Shown piece after piece: positions 1 through 5,218 of a stretch of DNA of 35,519 bases (position 1 is the first letter of the stretch; the number at the start of each line of letters is the position of its first letter). The translations under genes and the position numbers were made by a program. The stretch spans positions 1 through 35,519 of the forward strand of contig DWWA01000053.1 of assembly GCA_019119935.1 (NCBI GenBank), written 5' to 3'. A model generated the notes under the pieces. The model was not told where the DNA came from, made no database searches, and saw only the letters and a program-made list of their open reading frames with translations. The DNA comes from Candidatus Ruthenibacterium merdavium (GTDB taxonomy: Bacteria; Bacillota; Clostridia; Oscillospirales; Ruminococcaceae).

Positions 1-2
1 GC

Positions 3-97
3 GGTAGAAAAAACGCAAGAAAAGCTGATACATTTTCCGGCAGTTTCTTTCTAAAAATGCCGCCGCGGTAGAACATGGGTAGAAAAAAGGTAGAAAA
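3..97. repeat. Phased GGTAGAA direct repeats (candidate integrase arm sites)
   Basis: GGTAGAA occurs at 3, 67, 78 and 89. The last three copies are exactly 11 bp apart, one helical turn, and the copies at 3, 78 and 89 continue into an A-run. Short direct repeats at one-turn spacing near an attachment core are typical of tyrosine-integrase arm sites. They lie on the far side of the tRNA fragment from the resident integrase gene and differ in sequence from the pair at 296-315, so they may belong to another element. No gene is seen in 1-137. Confidence 0.4.
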
Positions 98-137
98 GGG
101 CACAAAACGGGAATAATTCCTTATTGAGAACAAATAG

Positions 138-173
138 CAAAAACCCCGTAAAGCCTGAACTTTACGGGGTTTT
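138..173 (-). terminator. Intrinsic terminator downstream of the tRNA-Leu 3' end
   Basis: A near-perfect inverted repeat has arms at 140-153 and 160-173 (AAAACCCCGTAAAG / CTTTACGGGGTTTT) around a 6-base loop. Read on the minus strand it ends in a T-run and sits directly after the tRNA 3' CCA at 178-180, so it would end the tRNA transcript. It is nearly symmetrical and could also act on the plus strand. Confidence 0.75.
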
Positions 174-177
174 CAGC

Positions 178-238
178 TGGTGCGGATGAAGGGACTTGAA
201 CCCATACGAAGTTGCCCTCACTAGAACCTGAATCTAGC
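178..238 (-). other. Attachment site: 3' portion of tRNA-Leu(CAG)
   Basis: The minus strand reads as the 3' part of a tRNA-Leu: anticodon stem-loop (CTAGA, loop TTCAGGT, TCTAG; anticodon CAG), a long variable arm, a T arm with TTCAAGT loop, a 3' acceptor strand CATCCGC, discriminator A and encoded CCA (178-180). Similarity stops just 5' of the anticodon stem, near 239. No matching 5' acceptor strand (GCGGATG on the minus strand) is found rightward up to the integrase gene, so this is a fragment. A tRNA 3' end beside a tyrosine integrase is the classic prophage attachment core. The intact tRNA should lie at the other prophage end, outside the window. Confidence 0.85.
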
Positions 239-295
239 ATTGAATCAGAAAAAAGCCTGTATTTATGCGGGTTTATAAAAATTCGTTTGATAAAA

Positions 296-315
296 TACGA
301 CAAACTTACGACAAA
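296..315. repeat. TACGACAAA direct repeat pair (candidate integrase arm sites)
   Basis: TACGACAAA is present at 296-304 and 307-315, 11 bp apart. The pair lies between the tRNA-derived core and the integrase stop codon at 318. Position, length and helical phasing fit arm-type sites for the adjacent integrase. The remaining 239-295 bases are AT-rich and hold nothing else recognised. Confidence 0.5.
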
Positions 316-317
316 TG

Positions 318-1412
318 TCAGCCGCTTTGTATCTGCTTTTTCTGCACAAGGATGGCTTTTTTCAGCTCGTCCACCTCATTGTGAACATAAAGCTCGGTTG
401 TCATTTTGATGTCTTTATGCCCCATGATTTTCTGAATGCTATAAATATCCACGCCGCGGCGCCGAAGTGCAGTGCCGTAAGTATGGCGCAGCTCATGCGG
501 CAGTAATCGCGGAATATCCTCCGGCAGCCGATCCATGGCGCGGCTGATTTTTTGACGCAGCGTGTTTGGGTTTTGGCACATGCCCTTTTCGTTTGGAAAC
601 ACATAGATGCTCGTTTTCGGCTGCTGCTCCAAAACTCTTTTGAATATTGGTTCAATCGGATTGGTACGGGTGCTGTTCCATTTCGGCGGGCGAACCTCTA
701 CCCCGCCCCCTACTTTCACCGCGATACTGCGCTGGATGGTATACACGTCATTTTTCATATCAACGTCCTGCCACATCAGGCCGCACAGTTCTCCGATGCG
801 CATTCCTGTCCAAAGGAGCGCCACTATCTCCGGCAGCTCCACTAAAGCGGTGAGGGTGCTTATCTGCTCATCGGCGTACACACGCTTTTCCTGCTTTTCC
901 TTTCCGCTTTGCCAGACAACATTCTTGGAAAGCGCTGGGTTTTTGTAACACTTATCATTTTCGATGGCACTTGCGAAAATCCCAATCAGGCACATGTTGA
1001 GCTTAGCTAGCATACTTTCCGAAAGATGCTGGTGTTCGTTAAAAAACTTTTGAATGTGTGCCGGCTGAATTACACGCAAATCGGCGTTTTTGAAATAGGG
1101 AAACAAGTGCTTTTCACAGGTGTTTTTGTAGCTCCAAAGGTAGGTATTTTCGCTGACTGTGGGCTTTTTGTAGCTTTCAAGCCACGCGCGCCCCCACTCC
1201 GTAAATCCTGCCCCTATTTCGACAAAGCCGACGCCTGTTACCTCGGCTGTTTTCAGGTTGACAAGATAGTCCTGATACTTCCTTTCAGCGTCTTTTTTGC
1301 TGATTTTGGAATAAAAGCTTTTGCGGATCGGACCGTTAATGCCCTGCCCGACAACTCCTTTGTACTCAAAATACCCGTCTTTCCGGGCGGGCTTATTCTT
1401 TGGTCTTCCCAT
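318..1412 (-). CDS. int: Tyrosine recombinase / phage integrase
   Basis: A 364-residue site-specific recombinase that would integrate and, with a directionality factor, excise the prophage at the tRNA-Leu site next to it. From the chosen start, the N-terminal arm-binding region covers about residues 10-60, a SAM-like core-binding domain about 70-165, and the catalytic domain about 175-350. Catalytic residues are visible: Arg205 in TGMRIGEL, the HELRHT box (His307, Arg309, His310 approximately), His in MGHKD near 332 and the nucleophile Tyr342 in TELYVH. A start 11 codons upstream is open, but MGRPKN at 1412 has a strong AAAGGAGG site 8 bases before it. The length is normal for the family, and the minus orientation and attachment-site position fit a prophage end. 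Confidence 0.95.
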   Translation of the reverse strand: MGRPKNKPARKDGYFEYKGVVGQGINGPIRKSFYSKISKKDAERKYQDYLVNLKTAEVTGVGFVEIGAGFTEWGRAWLESYKKPTVSENTYLWSYKNTCEKHLFPYFKNADLRVIQPAHIQKFFNEHQHLSESMLAKLNMCLIGIFASAIENDKCYKNPALSKNVVWQSGKEKQEKRVYADEQISTLTALVELPEIVALLWTGMRIGELCGLMWQDVDMKNDVYTIQRSIAVKVGGGVEVRPPKWNSTRTNPIEPIFKRVLEQQPKTSIYVFPNEKGMCQNPNTLRQKISRAMDRLPEDIPRLLPHELRHTYGTALRRRGVDIYSIQKIMGHKDIKMTTELYVHNEVDELKKAILVQKKQIQSG

Positions 1413-1438
1413 AAAAAATACCTCCTTTTGGGCGCAGT

Positions 1439-1467
1439 TTGACAAGCCTGCCCAAATGAGGTATAAT
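1439..1467 (+). promoter_or_regulatory. Consensus sigma-A promoter beside integrase
   Basis: TTGACA at 1439-1444, a 17-bp spacer and TATAAT at 1462-1467 match the vegetative promoter consensus perfectly. Initiation is expected near 1474, running away from the integrase gene. An inverted repeat (CCCAAATGAGG at 1451-1461, CCTCATTGGG at 1491-1500) places one arm in the promoter spacer and the other in the early transcript, so it may be an operator or an RNA hairpin in the opposite transcript. Confidence 0.7.
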
Positions 1468-1473
1468 CACAGT

Positions 1474-1554
1474 TGCTAAGGCTGTTTTATCCTCATTGGG
1501 TAAGCTGCTCTTTCATCCCCCATCGGTTGCCGCCGATGGGGGATTTTTTGTTTT
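1474..1554 (+). ncRNA. Putative small RNA of about 80 nt
   Basis: A perfect promoter (1439-1467) is followed about 50 bases after its expected start by a strong terminator (1515-1554). No ribosome site or reading frame of useful length lies between them. The predicted product is a short untranslated RNA with a mostly unstructured 5' half and a long 3' stem. It lies between integrase and hicB and is convergent with hicB. A role, for example in lysogeny or in controlling a host target, is not deducible. No RNA family was recognised. Confidence 0.45.
1515..1554 (+). terminator. Strong intrinsic terminator
   Basis: A 12-bp perfect stem (1515-1526 with 1533-1544, core CCCCCATCGG / CCGATGGGGG) has a 6-base loop and is followed by TTTTTTGTTTT. 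It ends the short plus-strand transcript from the promoter at 1439-1467. Confidence 0.85.
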
Positions 1555-1594
1555 AAAAAATCAGATTATCATTTCGGTGGCATCACCAAAATGA
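1554..1594 (-). terminator. Terminator after hicB (minus strand)
   Basis: The inverted repeat ATCATTTCGGTG (1568-1579) / CACCAAAATGAT (1583-1594) has one mismatch and a short loop. It abuts the hicB stop codon and is followed on the minus strand by a T-rich tract at 1554-1560. It ends the minus-strand lysogeny transcript. Confidence 0.7.
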
Positions 1595-2023
1595 TTAAGC
1601 GTGTCGAACATTCGGACGCTGTACATGTGCCGCGTCAAGGATGGCAGCCTCCAGCAGACGGGAACTGTTCAGTCCTTTCTCCACGGCCAACTCTTTCACC
1701 CACGCAGGAATGGTCACATTCATTTTCACACGGCGGTTATCAATTTCATCAGCAACCAATTCCGGATATACAGATATAGGGCTGACGAGATAGCCCGGCG
1801 CGGTATCCGGGTCGATTTCGGGCTTTTTAGAAGCGGGCGGCAACGCTTCGCCGTCTTTTTCCATTCCGTAAATATGCAGCCCCAGCGCGTCCTGCGCTTC
1901 AGAAACAGCAGTTTCAAAGTCCGCTCCCCAGCTGACACATCCGGGTAAATCCGGGAAATAGACAGAATATGCGCCATCTTCTGCGGGTTCAAATACTGCA
2001 AGGTAGGTGAGTTTTCGCATCAT
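1595..2023 (-). CDS. hicB: HicB-family antitoxin, apparently without HicA
   Basis: A 142-residue HicB-type protein. The N-terminal half has the HicB RNase-H-like fold signature (tyrosine-rich strand, VYFPDLPGCVSWG, then the ETAVSEAQDALGLHIYGMEKDGEALPP segment). The C-terminal half (VKMNVTIPAWVKELAVEKGLNSSRLLEAAI) reads as a ribbon-helix-helix/HTH DNA-binding region. HicB normally neutralises the mRNA interferase HicA and represses its operon, but no HicA frame (short, with a GW..xG.GSH signature) occurs on either side: upstream is a TM2 protein and downstream a terminator. The start MMRKLTY at 2023 follows AAGGAG; an upstream in-frame extension to 2107 lacks a ribosome site. It may act as a solitary regulator or as an anti-toxin against host or rival HicA. 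Confidence 0.85.
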   Translation of the reverse strand: MMRKLTYLAVFEPAEDGAYSVYFPDLPGCVSWGADFETAVSEAQDALGLHIYGMEKDGEALPPASKKPEIDPDTAPGYLVSPISVYPELVADEIDNRRVKMNVTIPAWVKELAVEKGLNSSRLLEAAILDAAHVQRPNVRHA

Positions 2024-2069
2024 CGTTCCACTCCTTGGCTGACTTGGAGAAAAGCTTCTCTTTTCCGAT

Positions 2070-2492
2070 TTAGACTGTATACGGATTCGGTTTACACAGA
2101 ATAACAATCAAATCAACAAGCCAACCAATTCCGCAAAGTCCGGCAGTAAACAAGTAGACAATTCCCATCAAAACTTTGCCTTCATAGAATTTGTGAGCCC
2201 CAAACATTCCAAGAAAAAGGCAAAGAAAAAATGCCACCCACTTATTTTTCACGCGGATACCCATAGTTGATACGGTATTAACATTGCTGTTGGTGTTGTT
2301 GATAATCACCTGTGGCTGAACAGGTTGAGCAACTTGCACTGGTGCATTGACTGCTTGCCCACAGTTGGGACAAAACTTCCCTTCAAATTCAGTCCCACAA
2401 CTCTTACAGGTATTTTTTTCTGCCACAACCGCTCTGCCACATTCCGGGCAAAACTTCCCTTCAAACTCATTTCCACACTTTTCACATCTCAT
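2070..2492 (-). CDS. Double zinc-ribbon TM2-domain membrane protein
   Basis: A 140-residue protein. It begins with two zinc ribbons in tandem (CxxC...CPxCG at residues about 3-18 and 29-44, nearly repeated as EFEGKFCPxCG), then a short Pro/Gln/Asn linker, then a TM2 domain. The TM2 part shows the expected features: a basic KNKWVAFFLCLFLG helix, the turn with G-AHKFY-G, and a second hydrophobic helix GIVYLFTAGLCGIGWLVDLIVIL. TM2 proteins of this kind are common in Bacillota with no settled role. Lying in the lysogeny block, it may be a lysogenic-conversion or superinfection-exclusion gene acting at the membrane; this is inference. GGGAGGA precedes the start. Confidence 0.8.
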   Translation of the reverse strand: MRCEKCGNEFEGKFCPECGRAVVAEKNTCKSCGTEFEGKFCPNCGQAVNAPVQVAQPVQPQVIINNTNSNVNTVSTMGIRVKNKWVAFFLCLFLGMFGAHKFYEGKVLMGIVYLFTAGLCGIGWLVDLIVILCKPNPYTV

Positions 2493-2551
2493 TTTCGATT
2501 CCTCCCACAGTTTTTATCTAACAACACATTTCTGTGTCGCTTTTATTAATT

Positions 2552-3847
2552 TTATTTTCTCATCAACAAGCTTTGTCGATACTGTTCCGCAGGTGCAATG
2601 TCAACAAATTCAACCGTCTTATCAAAATTTTGTTTAACTACGGCTTTGATTTCATCCAAGGACACTTTGAAAAATTCTCGACGAGTATTGATAAAGTTAA
2701 GTTTTTTATCAGAAAACGCCTGATGCAATGCCGCTTCCAGCCCCGGCGCATCTTCTGTAAAAATCATTGCATGAACATCAAAATTAAACGGCACAGAGGC
2801 ATCCCCCAGCTCGTCAATGCGATCCATCGGTTCCAATCGCCTGGTCATGCCAATCTTGTACACATTCTCTCCAAATGCGCCAATATTAGATATGATGTAA
2901 ACATATCCCGCCTTTTGATTTGCCTGTCGATAATCGACCTCTTGGAGCGACTTTTCAATTTCGGAAAGCTGTTGAACAATTTCATTCTTCTTTTCATTCA
3001 AGTAGGCTCTTTGTTCTTCGCTAGCAGTTGCCAGCTGTGCCTCCAATTTTTTAAGCGCATTGCAATAATGCTTTTGCTCCTTCTCAATTCCCTTTCTTGC
3101 CTCTTCCAATTCCTTTGCAAGCTTGGCCTCTTCACGCAAACGAGCCCGCGCTTCCTTTTGCGCCTCTTTATCCTCTTGCTTTTTCACTTGATATTCATAG
3201 GCTAAGTCCATTTCATCCAGCTTTAAGTTGTAATATCTTTCGCTGATTCTAATTTGCATCATCGTGCCAAGTTTGGAAATGGCCTCATAAGATTTTTGAA
3301 TTCGTTTTCGGCTGGCCTCAATGTTACTGAATTTGACACGTTCAATAATATCGTCACATTCAGAGTTGAACGCACGCAGCAAAAGCTTTTTGGTATCAGA
3401 AACCATTTTTTCGCCTTGCTTTGCATTTCCGTTTACCGACCAGCTTTGTGACCCTAAAATCGCTTGGTCAGATTTCACAAGATCCTTTTGCTCTTGTCTA
3501 ATCTGCATCAATTTTTCTTTATATTCGTCTAAGCTTGCAAATTCATACTGCGGCGCATATAACCCCAGGGACTGGAACAGCAATTCCTCGTTGGTTTGTA
3601 CAATTTGCTCCTCCAGCTCCTTCAAAACTTCCTTGCCCGCTGTAATCCTCGCGTCAATATCACCCAGCAACTTCTGTTGTGTTGCTATTTTCTCATTGCT
3701 ACGCTCGATTTGCTCTTGAATCTGAAATAACTGCACGTGCTCCGGTGTGAGCAGAGCCCGCAAACGTTCTGTTTCCTGTTTTTCTTGCGCAAGCATGGCC
3801 TGTAACTGGAAAATTTGCTCCTTCTCTTTCTGCCCAAACAAAGACAT
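2552..3847 (-). CDS. DUF4041 / T5orf172 (GIY-YIG-like) coiled-coil protein
   Basis: A 431-residue protein. The first 90 residues are coiled coil, followed by a DUF4041-type region (about 90-210) and a long charged coiled coil (about 215-310, rich in EAQKEARARLREEAKLAKELEE-type heptads, given here in short form). The C-terminal domain (about 315-410) starts GYVYIISNIGAFG and continues YKIGMTRRLEPMDRIDELG, with AALHQAF and NTRREFF later. This is the T5orf172 domain, a relative of GIY-YIG nucleases. The pairing is a known prophage family of unknown function, suspected in phage defence. It is expressed with the repressor in the lysogen (23 bases downstream of it), which fits a prophage-borne exclusion role. 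The ribosome site GGGGGA is moderate. Confidence 0.8.
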   Translation of the reverse strand: MSLFGQKEKEQIFQLQAMLAQEKQETERLRALLTPEHVQLFQIQEQIERSNEKIATQQKLLGDIDARITAGKEVLKELEEQIVQTNEELLFQSLGLYAPQYEFASLDEYKEKLMQIRQEQKDLVKSDQAILGSQSWSVNGNAKQGEKMVSDTKKLLLRAFNSECDDIIERVKFSNIEASRKRIQKSYEAISKLGTMMQIRISERYYNLKLDEMDLAYEYQVKKQEDKEAQKEARARLREEAKLAKELEEARKGIEKEQKHYCNALKKLEAQLATASEEQRAYLNEKKNEIVQQLSEIEKSLQEVDYRQANQKAGYVYIISNIGAFGENVYKIGMTRRLEPMDRIDELGDASVPFNFDVHAMIFTEDAPGLEAALHQAFSDKKLNFINTRREFFKVSLDEIKAVVKQNFDKTVEFVDIAPAEQYRQSLLMRK

Positions 3848-3869
3848 CTTGATTCCCCCAGCTTTTAAT

Positions 3870-4247
3870 TCAACCTATTTTTGCGTCCTTTGAAAGAAGC
3901 GAATCACATTTTTTATATTCTGGTATGTAGGTAAGATGTTCGGCGTGTTTGGCCAAGTCATCTTTTCCCGCTTCGTTCAGTTCTTCATAGTTTTTAATAA
4001 TTCCGTCAAGTCTTTCATCCCCTGCACTTGTTTTTTCAGGTGCGGGGGATTTTTCTATTCCCAAAATGTAATCGGTGGTTACATTAAATTTCTTAGCAAT
4101 TTCAATAATGTAAGCATGACCTGGCTCTCTTTCCCCTGTTTCATACTTTGTAATAGTGGGATAAGGTCTATTTAACTCCTCGGCCAGCCTTTTCCTTGTG
4201 TATCCATTTCTTTCTCGTATTTCTACGAGTCTTTCTGGTATCCCCAT
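3870..4247 (-). CDS. XRE-family lysogeny repressor (CI-like)
   Basis: A 125-residue protein with a HTH_3 domain at about residues 5-62 (LVEIRERNGYTRKRLAEEL, then ITKYETGEREPGHAYIIEIAKKFNVTTDYILG). The C-terminal tail (about 70-125) is short and charged, with no S24 autoproteolysis domain, so induction probably does not follow LexA-style self-cleavage. It is divergent from the Cro-like gene across a region with three identical-type palindromes, the standard switch layout. It has its own consensus promoter (4273-4301) and AAGGAAG before the start. It most likely represses the early promoter at 4344-4372 and may activate its own promoter from the palindrome at 4311-4323. Confidence 0.9.
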   Translation of the reverse strand: MGIPERLVEIRERNGYTRKRLAEELNRPYPTITKYETGEREPGHAYIIEIAKKFNVTTDYILGIEKSPAPEKTSAGDERLDGIIKNYEELNEAGKDDLAKHAEHLTYIPEYKKCDSLLSKDAKIG

Positions 4248-4272
4248 TACTCAATCTTCCTTTCATTTCCAT

Positions 4273-4301
4273 ATTATAGTTGCCTTCTTTCTTGATGTCA
4301 A
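4273..4301 (-). promoter_or_regulatory. Repressor promoter (PRM-like)
   Basis: Read on the minus strand: TTGACA (4301-4296), a 17-bp spacer, TATAAT (4278-4273). This is a perfect vegetative promoter reading into the repressor, with a short leader before its start at 4247. Operator 1 (4311-4323) lies about 10 bp upstream of the -35, a position suited to activation rather than to blocking polymerase. Confidence 0.8.
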
Positions 4302-4310
4302 CATTTTTTT

Positions 4311-4323
4311 ACCCGTAACGGGT
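4311..4323. promoter_or_regulatory. Switch operator 1 (ACCC-N5-GGGT)
   Basis: The 13-bp palindrome ACCCGTAACGGGT is the most symmetrical of three copies sharing ACCC-N4-C-GGGT. It lies between the divergent promoters, just upstream of the repressor -35. It is a probable binding site for the repressor and/or the Cro-like protein. Confidence 0.75.
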
Positions 4324-4343
4324 TATTTTTTTTAAAAAAAAGA

Positions 4344-4372
4344 TTGACTTTTACCCAAAACGGGTGTATATT
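4344..4372 (+). promoter_or_regulatory. Early promoter (PR-like)
   Basis: TTGACT (4344-4349), a 17-bp spacer and TATATT (4367-4372) drive the rightward early operon. Operator 2 fills the spacer and operator 3 covers about +7 to +19, so bound repressor would block it. Confidence 0.8.
4353..4365. promoter_or_regulatory. Switch operator 2 (ACCC-N5-GGGT)
   Basis: ACCCAAAACGGGT lies inside the -35/-10 spacer of the early promoter, 42 bp (four helical turns) from operator 1. Binding here excludes RNA polymerase from the early promoter. Confidence 0.75.
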
Positions 4373-4385
4373 AAACTTGCAGTTA

Positions 4386-4398
4386 ACCCACTACGGGT
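4386..4398. promoter_or_regulatory. Switch operator 3 (ACCC-N5-GGGT)
   Basis: ACCCACTACGGGT lies just downstream of the early promoter start and just before the Cro-like gene's ribosome site. It is 33 bp (three helical turns) from operator 2, so all three sites fall on the same face of the helix. Confidence 0.75.
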
Positions 4399-4414
4399 GA
4401 AAGGAGGTGGCTAT

Positions 4415-4645
4415 ATGTTTCCCAATATTGAAGCCGAGCGAGCACGCTTTGGAATGTCAAAAGTAGAATTGGCACAAGAGCTAGGTGTTTCATACAGCAC
4501 ATTTAAATCTTGGATGCGAGGAAAAACTGAAATGCCTTGTTCCAAAGTTATCGCCATGAGCAAGCTGTTTAATGTTACATCGGACTATCTGCTGGGCATT
4601 TCACAAGCAGACCCTCACAAGGACACAACCACGAAAGGAGCTTAA
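4415..4645 (+). CDS. Cro-like XRE regulator
   Basis: A 76-residue helix-turn-helix protein. The HTH spans about residues 7-60 (ERARFGMSKVELAQELGVSYSTFKSWMRGKTEMPCSK, broken here by the turn after LGVS), followed by FNVTSDYLLGISQ, as in the repressor across the switch. It is the first gene of the rightward early operon and carries almost nothing beyond the HTH, as Cro proteins do. The start at 4415 follows AAGGAGG by 7 bases; an upstream extension to 4364 would overlap operators and the promoter and is rejected. It should shut down the repressor promoter during lytic growth. Confidence 0.88.
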   Translation: MFPNIEAERARFGMSKVELAQELGVSYSTFKSWMRGKTEMPCSKVIAMSKLFNVTSDYLLGISQADPHKDTTTKGA

Positions 4646-4647
4646 CC

Positions 4648-4950
4648 ATGAGCGAAATTCAAATTTTCAAAAGTGATGCTTTTGGAAGAATCAGAACCAT
4701 TCTGCAAGATGGCAATATCTTGTTCTGCGGCAAAGATGTTGCGGAAGCTCTTGGGTACACCAACACGAAAGACGCGCTTTCCAAGCATTGCAAGGGGGTC
4801 GCGTTTCGCTACCCCCTTCAAACCCCAGGTGGAACACAAGAAGCCCGCTTTATCACCGAAGGCGATGTATATCGTCTAATCACGCACAGCCGCTTACCGG
4901 CTGCCGAACAATTTGAAAGCTGGGTGTTTGGAGGTGAGCATGATGTATAA
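4648..4950 (+). CDS. Truncated BRO-N antirepressor
   Basis: A 100-residue protein that is almost entirely a BRO-N domain: IQIFKSDAFGRIRTI, ILFCGKDVAEALGYTNTKDAL, the variable middle, FITEGDVYRLITHSRLPAAEQFESWVF. Phage antirepressors of this family usually continue with a further 100-150 residue C-terminal domain (KilA-C, ANT or P63C). Here the frame ends right after the ESWVF box, inside the ribosome site and start codon of the next gene. It starts two bases after the Cro-like gene stop, with AAAGGAG upstream. It may still interfere with the repressor, but it is either a minimal form or a recombination remnant. Confidence 0.8.
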   Translation: MSEIQIFKSDAFGRIRTILQDGNILFCGKDVAEALGYTNTKDALSKHCKGVAFRYPLQTPGGTQEARFITEGDVYRLITHSRLPAAEQFESWVFGGEHDV

Positions 4951-5203
4951 GACACCGGACATCGTAAAGGAACAGCGAGAAAAGCTGTATGATTTATGCC
5001 AAAACCACCACAAGGACGGGCTGTTGACGCCGCGTCAGGTGGCAGAGTTTTTGGGCAAGGACTACACTTGGCTTTTAAACGCCATTTATTCCGGCGCTGT
5101 CCCCTTTGCCTTCGGGACAAATAAAAGCGTCGGGCGCGGCAACTGTTGCATCCCGGTTCTGCCCTTTTGGGAGTACATGACGCAGCACATGCGCGAGAAT
5201 TGA
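4940..5203 (+). CDS. Small HTH protein, excisionase-like
   Basis: An 87-residue protein starting MMYKTPDIVKEQ. The segment LLTPRQVAEFLGKDYTWLLNAI is a winged-helix/HTH of the excisionase type, followed by AVPFAFGT as the wing and then PFWEYMTQHM. Such proteins recognise DNA as recombination directionality factors or small regulators. GGAGGTG lies just before the start and the gene overlaps the end of the BRO-N frame by 11 bases, so the two are translationally linked. It is a candidate for the directionality factor of the integrase, though it sits far from it. No other excisionase candidate is visible. Confidence 0.6.
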   Translation: MMYKTPDIVKEQREKLYDLCQNHHKDGLLTPRQVAEFLGKDYTWLLNAIYSGAVPFAFGTNKSVGRGNCCIPVLPFWEYMTQHMREN

Positions 5204-5218
5204 GGAGAGGTTTACGAA

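Noticed and set aside
178-320. A complete tRNA-Leu gene
   Set aside because: The 5' acceptor strand and D arm are missing; the similarity ends just before the anticodon stem.
2051-2064. Near-palindrome around AAGCTT upstream of hicB
   Set aside because: Only 14 bp with a wobble pair and no second copy; too weak to call an operator.
2525-2540. Short hairpin (ACACA/TGTGT) upstream of the TM2 gene
   Set aside because: A five-base-pair stem without a T-run is not a convincing terminator.
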